Made by a program: the position numbers and the translations under genes. Under the pieces are notes generated by a model. It saw only the letters and a list, made by a program, of their open reading frames with translations, was not told the DNA's origin and ran no database searches. From Oscillospiraceae bacterium (lineage in GTDB: Bacteria; Bacillota; Clostridia; Oscillospirales; Ruminococcaceae), in assembly GCA_017396055.1 (NCBI GenBank), contig JAFQND010000285.1, positions 1 to 7,071 on the forward strand: a DNA stretch of 7,071 nucleotides. Reading direction: 5' to 3'. Numbering within the stretch: the first letter of the stretch is position 1; each line of letters opens with the position of its first letter. This document shows positions 1 through 5,710 of the stretch, in pieces.

Positions 1-1
1 C

Positions 2-1219
2 GCTGTCGTTCTGACTACTCAGCCCAAATTCCTGCTGATGACCCTGTTCATGGCAATGAACACCGGTGCCACCGCACTGATCGCCCGTGCGAAAGGTGCC
101 GGCAACCAGGAAAGAGCGAACCTCGCCCTCAGACAGGCACTGCTGATGACCTTTATACTGGCGGTCACCTCGTCGATCCTCGGCTATCTTTTTGCCGAAC
201 CGCTGATCATCTTTACCGGTACCGCCGACCCTGAAACGCTTGGACCGGCTGTATCTTATCTGCGTATTCAGATGGCAGGCTTCATCACCATGGCTCTGAC
301 CAGCACGGTCACCGCTGCGCTTCGTGGTGTCGGCGACTCCCGTACCGCCATGGTCTATAATATCGTTGCAAACATAGTCAATGTCATCTGCAACTGGCTG
401 CTGATCTATGGTAATCTGGGCTTCCCCCAGATGGGTGTTGCCGGCGCTTCTCTCGCCACCGTTATCGGTCAGTTCGTTGCTTTCGTCATGGCTTTCTGGA
501 GCATCATGAAGAAAAACGGCTATCTGAAACTGCGGCTGAAAGACGGTTTCAAGCCCGATCTTCCTATTCTTCGCGACATCATCAACATCGGTCTGCCCGC
601 CATGATCGAACAGTTCCTCATGCGCGCCGGTATGATTATCTATGCCAAGACCGTTGCCGGTCTGGGAACCGTTCCCTTCGCGACCCATCAGGTCTGCATG
701 AATATCCAGGCGCTCTCCTTCATGACCGGTCAGGCATTCGCCGTATCTGCCACCTCGCTGATGGGCCAGAGCCTGGGCAAGCGCCGCCCCGATATGGCCC
801 AGGCATATTGCACCCGTACCCGCCGTATCGGTATGATCGTCGCCATTATGCTGACGATCATCTTCATCCTGTTCAACGAAGAACTTGTCATGCTCTACAA
901 TGACGATCCCGAGATCGTCCGTCTGGGCGGAAGGATCCTTCTGATGGTCGCCGTGATGCAGCCTCTGCAGTCGTCCCAGTTCATCATTGCCGGCGGTCTG
1001 CGCGGCGCAGGCGATACCAGAGCCACTGCGGTCATCACCTTTATTACTGTACTGCTGATCAGACCCGGTGTTGCTATTCTGATGATCAACGCTTTCCACT
1101 GGGGCCTGGAAGGTGCATGGGTCGCCATGGTACTGGACCAGCTGGTGCGTTCCACTCTTGTTCTGCTGCGCTATCACAGCGGCAAGTGGAAGACCATCAA
1201 GCTGAAAAACGAAAAATAA
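2..1219 (+). CDS. MATE family efflux transporter (5' end outside window)
   Basis: This is an integral membrane antiporter of the MATE (multidrug and toxic compound extrusion) family, which exports cationic drugs or metabolites in exchange for Na+ or H+. The frame is open to the left edge, so the ATG at 38 is internal. About 405 residues are visible, against roughly 450 for the family, so probably only the first helix is missing. Family signs are the early TGATALIARAKGAG stretch, ALRGVGDSRTAM at the end of the first half, its repeat GGLRGAGDTRATA in the second half (the internal two-fold repeat of MATE proteins), and about eleven hydrophobic segments. The tail is basic (SGKWKTIKLKNEK) and probably cytosolic. 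It ends at TAA 1217-1219, just before a strong terminator. Substrate cannot be predicted. The family assignment is secure. Confidence 0.95.
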   Translation, partial: AVVLTTQPKFLLMTLFMAMNTGATALIARAKGAGNQERANLALRQALLMTFILAVTSSILGYLFAEPLIIFTGTADPETLGPAVSYLRIQMAGFITMALTSTVTAALRGVGDSRTAMVYNIVANIVNVICNWLLIYGNLGFPQMGVAGASLATVIGQFVAFVMAFWSIMKKNGYLKLRLKDGFKPDLPILRDIINIGLPAMIEQFLMRAGMIIYAKTVAGLGTVPFATHQVCMNIQALSFMTGQAFAVSATSLMGQSLGKRRPDMAQAYCTRTRRIGMIVAIMLTIIFILFNEELVMLYNDDPEIVRLGGRILLMVAVMQPLQSSQFIIAGGLRGAGDTRATAVITFITVLLIRPGVAILMINAFHWGLEGAWVAMVLDQLVRSTLVLLRYHSGKWKTIKLKNEK

Positions 1220-1226
1220 TCGTCAA

Positions 1227-1262
1227 AAAAGCCGCCGGTCTTCCGGCGGCTTTTGTTTTTTC
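1227..1262. terminator. Bidirectional intrinsic terminator between convergent genes
   Basis: A perfect 12-bp stem, AAAAGCCGCCGG (1227-1238) pairing with CCGGCGGCTTTT (1243-1254), closes a TCTT tetraloop. It is followed by a T-rich tail on the plus strand (TTTTGTTTTTT), and the A-run at 1225-1230 supplies a T-tract on the minus strand. It lies 8 bases after the MATE stop codon and 12 bases beyond the end of the stem-flanking tail from the esterase stop, so it can end both transcripts. Confidence 0.93.
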
Positions 1263-1273
1263 AGTTGAAATGA

Positions 1274-2017
1274 TCAGCGTCTCTCCATTCCCGTCAGAGC
1301 GCAGTATGCGTCGAAATAACGCCTTCCCAACTCGCGCTGTGAAGCCGCATCAAAGTGGATTCCATCCGGTTTCAGCGTGAGCCCCTTCACCGAAACGATA
1401 CTGCAGTGGGAAAGTTCCCCTGCGATATCACGCAGGATCCCGTTAAGCCGCACCGGGCGGTCTTCCACGCCCCAACGTCCGGTGATATTTTCCGACAGTT
1501 CGCCGATCACGACCGGCAGATCGGGCTGACCAAGATCTTTTCTGAGAGAGGTCATCATCCGGATAAATTTTTCTCCATACTCCTGCACGCCGGCTTCCGA
1601 AGTACAGTCGCTCTCCCCCTGGTGCCAGAGGATCGCCCGCAGCCGGGAGCTGCGCACGGCAAGCCCGGTCATCATAACAGCATGGTCGTACAGGATCTCT
1701 CCCGGCATCCACTGATCCAGCCGGGTACCGCCGTCGGCACAGGGAATCATACCTACCTTTCCAAGCAGGCGGGAAGCTTCATCCGCAAAAGAAGAGCCCA
1801 TGCTGATACCGCTGTGAAATTCCCCCTCGAAAATACCTCTGTCCGGATTGACCGGCTCGCACAGCCGCTGCCATCTGCCCATTCTGAGCATGAAGCAGTC
1901 GGGATTATCGATGGGTGGAACATCCGAAAGCTCTCCTCTGCCGGCCATATTGGACTGACCGATCATCAGAAAAGAGGAGATGATCCCGTTTTCCTGTTTC
2001 AGACCATCCTGGATCAT
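1274..2017 (-). CDS. SASA-type SGNH carbohydrate acetylesterase (sialate O-acetylesterase / CE6-like)
   Basis: This is a predicted serine esterase of the SGNH fold that removes O-acetyl groups from sugars (SASA domain, close to carbohydrate esterase family 6). It has 247 residues and no signal peptide, so it is probably cytosolic and acts on imported substrates. Visible blocks are FLMIGQSNMAGRG with nucleophile Ser22, IPCADGGTRLDQW (residues 91-103, the glycine block), WHQGESD (131-137), and DGIHF (218-222) giving the catalytic Asp218/His221 pair. The frame stays open upstream to base 2398, but the ATG at 2017 is chosen because GAAGGGAAG sits 7 bases before it, a TATAAT promoter lies just upstream, and family homology begins only after it. 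The upstream extension would be antisense to the neighbouring gene and looks like non-coding translation. The exact sugar substrate (sialate, xylan or another glycan) is unknown. Confidence 0.9.
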   Translation of the reverse strand: MIQDGLKQENGIISSFLMIGQSNMAGRGELSDVPPIDNPDCFMLRMGRWQRLCEPVNPDRGIFEGEFHSGISMGSSFADEASRLLGKVGMIPCADGGTRLDQWMPGEILYDHAVMMTGLAVRSSRLRAILWHQGESDCTSEAGVQEYGEKFIRMMTSLRKDLGQPDLPVVIGELSENITGRWGVEDRPVRLNGILRDIAGELSHCSIVSVKGLTLKPDGIHFDAASQRELGRRYFDAYCALTGMERR

Positions 2018-2024
2018 AAGAGCA

Positions 2025-2033
2025 CTTCCCTTC
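2025..2033 (-). promoter_or_regulatory. Ribosome binding site deciding the esterase start
   Basis: On the minus strand this reads GAAGGGAAG, 7 bases before the ATG at 2017. It supports that start over the much longer open frame reaching to 2398. Confidence 0.65.
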
Positions 2034-2057
2034 GGAAAAAATGTTGGTTTCAGGCTA

Positions 2058-2086
2058 ATTATAACGCAGGCCGGCCGATCATGCAA
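2058..2086 (-). promoter_or_regulatory. Sigma-A-type promoter of the esterase gene
   Basis: On the minus strand, TTGCAT (plus coordinates 2086-2081) and a perfect TATAAT (2063-2058) are separated by exactly 17 bases. Transcription would start near 2051, giving a leader of roughly 34 bases before the ATG at 2017. The spacer holds the 8-bp palindrome GGCCGGCC (2069-2076), a possible but unproven operator. The -10 box is ideal; the -35 box is weak. Confidence 0.75.
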
Positions 2087-2107
2087 CGAAAAAACGAAAA
2101 CTGCGGC

Positions 2108-2136
2108 TGGAAACCGCCGGTCAAATGTGCTATACT
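2108..2136 (+). promoter_or_regulatory. Sigma-A-type promoter (extended -10) of the nitrilase-GDPD gene
   Basis: TGGAAA (2108-2113) and TATACT (2131-2136) are spaced by exactly 17 bases, and TGC immediately precedes the -10 box (an extended -10, TGnTATACT). The start point would be near 2143, leaving about 30 bases of leader before the ATG at 2173. It is divergent from the esterase promoter; the two -35 elements are only 21 bases apart, so one regulator could affect both. Confidence 0.75.
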
Positions 2137-2157
2137 GATAGCAGAGAAACTTCTTTG

Positions 2158-2165
2158 AAAGGAAG
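2158..2165 (+). promoter_or_regulatory. Ribosome binding site deciding the nitrilase start
   Basis: AAAGGAAG lies 7 bases before the ATG at 2173 but only 1 base before the in-frame ATG at 2167. It is preceded by the promoter whose start point falls after the still earlier ATG at 2125. Start 2173 is therefore preferred. Confidence 0.7.
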
Positions 2166-2172
2166 TATGAAA

Positions 2173-2865
2173 ATGAAAGCTTATGTATTCCAGCCTGCCT
2201 ACAGTATGGACTTTGCCGATTCTGATAAGCTGCTGCAGTGGGAACTGGACCAGCTGGACAGCTGCGGTGAGGATGCCGACCTGATCGTCCTGCCGGAATA
2301 TTCCAATGTTCCCTGTCTCGCCAAAACGAAAGAACAGATGGAAGAAAGCTATCACAAATACAGCGACCGTCTGCTGAAAAAAGCAGCCGAGACCGCACGC
2401 CGCTGTTCCGCGACTGTTTTCGTCAACTGCATCCATCCCACCGAAACGGGGCTTCGCAACACGACTGTTGCTTTCAGCAAAAACGGCGAGATCGCCGGCC
2501 GGTATTACAAACAGCACCTTGTCCCCTCTGAGATGAACGTCTATAAACTGGACACCGATTACACCTGGGAGTATTCCGAGCCCACGATCCTTGAGGTAGA
2601 CGGAGTACGGTATGCCTTCCTGATCTGCTATGACGTCTATTTTTACGAGATCTATGCCAATATCGCACGATACGATCCCGATGTGGTGGTCATCTGTGCC
2701 TATCAGCGCTCTGACACTCATGACGCGTTGGAGATGATGTGCCGCTTCTGCTCTTATAACACCACGCCTATGTGGTGCGCTCGTCGGTCAGCCTCGGTGC
2801 CGATTCCCCTGTCGGCGGCACCAGCATGGTCACCGCTCCCGACGGCAGTGTGCTGCTCAACATGA
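2173..2865 (+). CDS. Nitrilase-superfamily amidohydrolase, N-terminal part of a frame-broken nitrilase-GDPD fusion
   Basis: This is the first domain of a carbon-nitrogen hydrolase, which cleaves amide or nitrile C-N bonds with a Glu-Lys-Cys triad. From the ATG at 2173 the triad is visible: Glu42 in LPEYSN, Lys113 in RYYKQHLVPSE, and Cys152 in FLICYDVYF. There is no signal peptide, so it is probably cytosolic. Similarity to the family continues to about Asn196-Thr197 and then stops abruptly. The remaining ~33 residues to the stop at 2865 (PMWCARRSASVP and onward) look unlike a nitrilase, whereas the expected continuation AYVVRSSVSLG appears at once in another frame from 2766. A missing base near 2761-2766 explains this. 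If the break is real, the product lacks the last strands of the fold and is probably inactive. If it is a sequencing error, the true gene is one ORF of about 544 codons running to 3806. Substrate is unknown. Confidence 0.85.
   Translation: MKAYVFQPAYSMDFADSDKLLQWELDQLDSCGEDADLIVLPEYSNVPCLAKTKEQMEESYHKYSDRLLKKAAETARRCSATVFVNCIHPTETGLRNTTVAFSKNGEIAGRYYKQHLVPSEMNVYKLDTDYTWEYSEPTILEVDGVRYAFLICYDVYFYEIYANIARYDPDVVVICAYQRSDTHDALEMMCRFCSYNTTPMWCARRSASVPIPLSAAPAWSPLPTAVCCST
2760..2766 (+). other. Frame break (apparent one-base deletion) inside the nitrilase-GDPD gene
   Basis: The upstream frame reads Asn-Thr at AAC ACC (2758-2763). The downstream family-like frame starts with GCC TAT GTG GTG (Ala-Tyr-Val-Val) at 2766, leaving only two bases (AC) between them. 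One missing base, for example AAC in place of AC, would restore a continuous N-T-N-A-Y-V-V-R reading. The downstream frame carries a TAA at 2757-2759, so the shift must lie after that point. No X-XXY-YYZ slippery heptamer is present, so programmed frameshifting looks unlikely. Sequencing or assembly error and a genuine inactivating mutation cannot be told apart here. Confidence 0.85.
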
Positions 2866-3806
2866 TGAACGAAGTGGGTGTCGGCACCGCCGAATTTGAT
2901 CCCCATGCCCGCCACCTGAAGCCCGCCGGCTTCGGAAATCCTCCCGCTCCTCATCACAACTATATCGAAGCGGGCCGCCGCCCCTGGAAATACCGTCCCG
3001 GCGGCAGTGCCATCGTTCGTCACGACGATATCATGCCCTATCCCAGAGTCTGTGCTCACAGAGGCTTCTCCACCATCGCTCCCGAAAACTCCATGCCCGC
3101 CTTTGGCGCTGCGGTCGCTCTGGGCGCCGAAGAGATTGAATTCGACCTGTGGAGTTCGAAAGACGGCGTGATCGTCTCTATCCACGACTCCAATCTGGAG
3201 CGCGTCTCCGACGGCAGCGGCTATGTCTGGGAGCACACCTACGAAGAACTGCTGAAATTCGATTTCGGTGCCAAACACGGTCCTGAGTTTGAGGGGCTTC
3301 GCATCCCGAGCTTTGAAGATATTCTGAAAAAGTTCGCCTGTCATGTGGTCATGAATGTCCATGTCAAGGCGGTGGATGACGTGAATCCCCTGCCCGAAGA
3401 AACGATCCGTGAGATCGTCCGGCTGATCAACAAATACGACTGCCGCAAATACTGCTATATCATGTCCGGCAATATTGCTATTCTGGAACAGTTCAGAGCC
3501 ATCGCACCCGATATCGCCCGCTGTGCCGGCGCAGACATCGAAAAACCGCTGGAAGATCTGGTGGACAAGGCAATTGCCACAGGTTCGACAAAGATCCAGC
3601 TGTTCAAACCGTTCTTCAAGTATAACGATGCGGATTATGTCCGCCGGAGCATCGAAAAAGCCCATCAGAACGGCATCCGATGCAATCTGTTCTGGTCGGA
3701 TGACCCCGCCGAGACGCTGGAATACCTGGAGATGGGCATGGATGTCATCCTTGCAAATGACTATCAGAAGGTCGCAGCCGCTGTCGAGAAATTCAAAGCA
3801 AAATAA
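2772..3806 (+). CDS. Nitrilase C-terminus fused to a glycerophosphodiester phosphodiesterase (GDPD) domain
   Basis: This is the downstream half of the broken fusion. GDPD enzymes hydrolyse glycerophosphodiesters to glycerol phosphate and an alcohol. Counting from the GTG at 2772, residues 1-80 complete the nitrilase fold (VRSSVSLGADSPVGGTSM, then IEAGRRPWKYRPGGSA). A GDPD TIM barrel follows from about residue 90. Its catalytic motifs are His96-Arg97 in CAHRGFSTIAPENSMPAF, Glu123-x-Asp125 in EIEFDLW, and His138-Asp139 in IVSIHDSNLERVSDGSG; the barrel ends with FWSDDPAETLEYLEMGMDVILAND. The usual E in the [N]-[IV]-E-[IL]-K strand, a metal ligand in the family, is His197 here (MNVHVK). The GTG at 2772 and nearby internal ATGs lack a Shine-Dalgarno site, so this segment was very probably translated as part of the gene beginning at 2173. 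It has no signal peptide of its own. It ends at TAA 3804-3806, just before a terminator. Confidence 0.88.
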   Translation: MVRSSVSLGADSPVGGTSMVTAPDGSVLLNMMNEVGVGTAEFDPHARHLKPAGFGNPPAPHHNYIEAGRRPWKYRPGGSAIVRHDDIMPYPRVCAHRGFSTIAPENSMPAFGAAVALGAEEIEFDLWSSKDGVIVSIHDSNLERVSDGSGYVWEHTYEELLKFDFGAKHGPEFEGLRIPSFEDILKKFACHVVMNVHVKAVDDVNPLPEETIREIVRLINKYDCRKYCYIMSGNIAILEQFRAIAPDIARCAGADIEKPLEDLVDKAIATGSTKIQLFKPFFKYNDADYVRRSIEKAHQNGIRCNLFWSDDPAETLEYLEMGMDVILANDYQKVAAAVEKFKAK

Positions 3807-3809
3807 GAA

Positions 3810-3847
3810 AAAAGCTTCCGTCCCGAAAAGGCGGAAGCTTTTCTTTT
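3810..3847. terminator. Bidirectional intrinsic terminator between the GDPD gene and pilT
   Basis: An 11-bp perfect stem, AAAAGCTTCCG (3810-3820) with CGGAAGCTTTT (3832-3842), encloses an 11-base loop that may be narrowed by a CC/GG pairing. The plus-strand tail is TTTTCTTTT; the minus strand has a T-tract opposite the A-run at 3808-3813. It starts 4 bases after the plus-strand stop and abuts the pilT stop codon (3846-3848), so it serves both convergent genes. Confidence 0.92.
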
Positions 3848-4901
3848 ACAGTTTCTGCTGCAGTGACTGCCGATTGACGGCATAGAGCAGCGCATTTTCT
3901 CTGCTGATCAGTTTTCTGCGATAGAGGTCAAGGATACTGGAATCCATCAGCATCATGCCCTGATCGCCGCCAGTGAGAATGGCGTTGTCGATCTGGTTGA
4001 TCTTGCCGTCTTTGATCAGATTGCGGATGGCATTGTTGACCACCATCACTTCAAAAGCAGGCACCAGTTTTCCGTCCGTGCCGGGGATCAGCTGCTGAGA
4101 TACCACTGCCTGCAGCACCATCGAAAGCTGAGTGCGGATCTGCTGCTGCTGATTGGAGGGGAAAACGTCGATAATGCGGTCCACTGTTTTGGCTGCACCG
4201 GGGGTATGCAGCGTAGAGAAGACCAGCTGACCCGTTTCGGCAGCGGTGACCGCTGTCTGAATGGTCTCGAAATCCCGCATCTCGCCCAGAAGGATCACGT
4301 TGGGCGACTGACGCAGAGCGGCTCTGAGCGCCTGGGCATAACTTTCGGTGTCATGCTCGATCTCCCGCTGGCTGACAATGCTCTGTTTATGAGAGTGGAT
4401 GAACTCGATAGGGTCTTCCAGCGTAATGATATGACCGTCGCGGCTGCGGTTGATGCGGTCAATGAGACAGGCGAGGGTGGTCGTTTTGCCGCTGCCGGCG
4501 CTGCCGGTGACCAGGATCAGGCCTTTCTGATAGCGGTACAGGTCCATGACACTGTCGGGAATTCCCATGTCCGCCGCATCGGGAAGATTAAAACTGACCA
4601 CGCGGATGACGCAGGCAAGAGAGCCGCGCTGCCGGTAGGCACTGCAGCGGAATCTGCCGTTGATGCCGGGTACAAAGAAGGAAAAATCGTCATCGCCGGA
4701 TTGTTCCAGCCGGTCGATCTTCCGTCCGGCCAGTTCATAGATACGATAGAGCAGCGCTTTGGTATCCGGCGGCATCATGCGGGTATCGTCCTGACGGACC
4801 AGAGCACTGTTGATCTTATAAGCCACCGGAAAACCGGCTACGATAAATATATCAGAAGCGCTTTTTTCCAGCGCGTCCCGAAGGATATCCTCGACGAGCA
4901 T
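3846..4901 (-). CDS. pilT: Type IV pilus retraction ATPase PilT
   Basis: This is a cytoplasmic hexameric ATPase of the GspE/PilT secretion-ATPase family that powers pilus retraction, the basis of twitching, surface pulling and often DNA uptake. Its 351 residues are the usual length. Motifs in order are an N-terminal PAS-like domain opening with SASDIFIVAG, Walker A GSAGSGKT (133-140), the Asp box TLEDPIEFIH (160-169), Walker B VILLGEMRD with Glu207, and the His box STLHTPGAAKTVDR (229-242). The PilT hallmark AIRNLIKDGK (291-300) separates it from the extension ATPases PilB/GspE, as does the absence of a long N-terminal domain and of the tetracysteine zinc motif. The start at 4901 follows AGGAGG with an 8-base spacer. 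It is the last gene of the pilus operon, 18 bases after its upstream neighbour, and ends at the shared terminator. Confidence 0.95.
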   Translation of the reverse strand: MLVEDILRDALEKSASDIFIVAGFPVAYKINSALVRQDDTRMMPPDTKALLYRIYELAGRKIDRLEQSGDDDFSFFVPGINGRFRCSAYRQRGSLACVIRVVSFNLPDAADMGIPDSVMDLYRYQKGLILVTGSAGSGKTTTLACLIDRINRSRDGHIITLEDPIEFIHSHKQSIVSQREIEHDTESYAQALRAALRQSPNVILLGEMRDFETIQTAVTAAETGQLVFSTLHTPGAAKTVDRIIDVFPSNQQQQIRTQLSMVLQAVVSQQLIPGTDGKLVPAFEVMVVNNAIRNLIKDGKINQIDNAILTGGDQGMMLMDSSILDLYRRKLISRENALLYAVNRQSLQQKL

Positions 4902-4909
4902 GATCTGCT

Positions 4910-4915
4910 CCTCCT
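4910..4915 (-). promoter_or_regulatory. Perfect Shine-Dalgarno site of pilT
   Basis: AGGAGG on the minus strand, 8 bases before the pilT ATG and 4 bases downstream of the preceding gene's TGA. It is the strongest ribosome binding site in the operon, so pilT may be translated more independently than the overlapping genes before it. Confidence 0.8.
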
Positions 4916-4919
4916 TTTC

Positions 4920-5342
4920 TCAGTTTCCGGTCCAGACATCCAGAAAATCTTCTTCCCACCGGGTCACAGTGACCGATGTCTTTTTCAGAAAAGTCATACT
5001 GCCGTCTTCACCGGCCAGATAAACAATTTCCAGCTGACGGTTTTCATCAATGGGCGAAATAAAAACAAGAAGCTGTCCGTCCGGCGATTGCTGTATCTCG
5101 CATAAACCTTTCAGATCCTCTCCGTTGGCCAGCAGGCCGGAGACCTCCGCCGCCTTTTCGGCACATTCTTTTTCAGCCGCATAATATGCTGCGGCGGCTG
5201 TTTCTGCGCGGTCGGCAAGTCTTGTCCGGGAAAACGAAGCGGTCATGGCCAGCGCCGCAAAGACACTGAGCAGTAAAATGACCAGCACCATCACCACCGA
5301 CAGAAGTCCTCCGCCGAACCGTGCCTTTTCCTCTCTGTTCAT
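4920..5342 (-). CDS. PilX/GspK-like pilin-related membrane protein (hypothetical)
   Basis: This 140-residue single-pass protein has a short charged start (MNREEKARFGGG), one hydrophobic helix (about residues 13-34), an alanine-rich helix with AETAAAAYYAAEKECAEKAAEV (46-67, described in two pieces: AETAAAAYY and AAEKECAEKAAEV), and a C-terminal part rich in beta-like segments ending in WEEDFLDVWTGN. The Gly-Gly-Gly before a hydrophobic helix without Glu at position +5, plus the AAEKE-type segment, recalls PilX and GspK minor pilins, which also lack Glu5. Gly10-12 could be the prepilin peptidase site, but Leu rather than Phe follows. The ATG at 5342 overlaps the upstream stop as ATGA, so translation is probably coupled. 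It precedes pilT. The minor-pilin role is inferred from topology and operon position; I do not recognise a named family. Confidence 0.72.
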   Translation of the reverse strand: MNREEKARFGGGLLSVVMVLVILLLSVFAALAMTASFSRTRLADRAETAAAAYYAAEKECAEKAAEVSGLLANGEDLKGLCEIQQSPDGQLLVFISPIDENRQLEIVYLAGEDGSMTFLKKTSVTVTRWEEDFLDVWTGN

Positions 5343-5710
5343 ATCAGTTCCTCTGAGAATACGGCTGTTTCCATCGGCACCGTCAGCAGCTGTTCGCCCT
5401 TCGATCCCTCTGCAGTTACGATGACCCGGCGAAGAACACCGGTGCCCTTATGCTCGTCTTTCACAACTGTTGTCACGGTATATTCTCCGCCATCCAGCCC
5501 GAACGTTCTGCTGCGATCTTTTCCGTCTGCCGCAGACTCCTCCAGCATCGACTGTGCCGATATAAGCGCCGCTGTGCGCAGCGCCGTCTGTCTGCTCTCT
5601 TCTTCAGCGCGGACAAACATTCTCAGCAGTACTGCCGCCGAGATCGAGAAAAACAGAAGGATCAGAAGCATTTCGGATAAGAAAGAATAAAAACGTCCCG
5701 ACTGGCTCAT
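5339..5710 (-). CDS. GspI/PilV-like pilin-related membrane protein (hypothetical)
   Basis: This is a 123-residue protein with an N-terminal hydrophobic helix (about 11-31) reading SEMLLILLFFSISAAVLL. That resembles the conserved E-M/L-L-helix of type IV pilins, and Glu13 sits at the helix start. An AALISAQSMLEE segment (47-58) resembles the A-x-x-x-A-Q-x-x-L-E stretch of GspI/PilV pseudopilins, and a beta-rich C-terminal part follows (GEYTVTTVV, LRRVIVTAEG). The residues before the helix (YSF) do not give the Gly-Phe cleavage site. The frame is open to 5785, but the start at 5710 is chosen: it forms an ATGA overlap with the upstream stop, has GAGGGG upstream, and avoids an arginine-rich out-of-frame-looking leader. 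It overlaps the next gene by ATGA as well. It is probably a minor pilin or assembly-tip subunit. Confidence 0.72.
   Translation of the reverse strand: MSQSGRFYSFLSEMLLILLFFSISAAVLLRMFVRAEEESRQTALRTAALISAQSMLEESAADGKDRSRTFGLDGGEYTVTTVVKDEHKGTGVLRRVIVTAEGSKGEQLLTVPMETAVFSEELI

Noticed and set aside
1355..2158. Plus-strand open frame (267 codons) opposite the esterase
   Set aside because: It covers the esterase coding strand in reverse, runs through both divergent promoters, and resembles no family I know.
2018..2398. Upstream extension of the esterase frame giving a 374-residue protein
   Set aside because: The extension overlaps the nitrilase gene antisense and lies upstream of the mapped-looking TATAAT promoter; its Cys/Arg/Phe-rich sequence is unlike an SGNH esterase N-terminus, and a good start exists at 2017.
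2059..2721. Minus-strand open frame (220 codons) opposite the nitrilase
   Set aside because: It is antisense to the nitrilase catalytic region, covers both promoters, and has no motif or ribosome binding site.
2760..2772. Programmed -1 ribosomal frameshift in the nitrilase-GDPD gene
   Set aside because: No slippery heptamer of X-XXY-YYZ type is present at the shift, and I see no clear stimulatory stem directly after it; a missing base is the simpler explanation.
2754..3665. Long minus-strand open frame (303 codons) opposite the GDPD gene
   Set aside because: It is fully antisense to a gene with clear catalytic motifs, has no Shine-Dalgarno site or recognisable domain, and its repetitive Phe/Asp/Val-rich reading is what reverse-strand codon bias produces.
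4206..5105. Long plus-strand open frame (299 codons) opposite pilT
   Set aside because: It is antisense to pilT and part of the next gene, with no recognisable motif or ribosome binding site; pilT has every expected ATPase motif in order.
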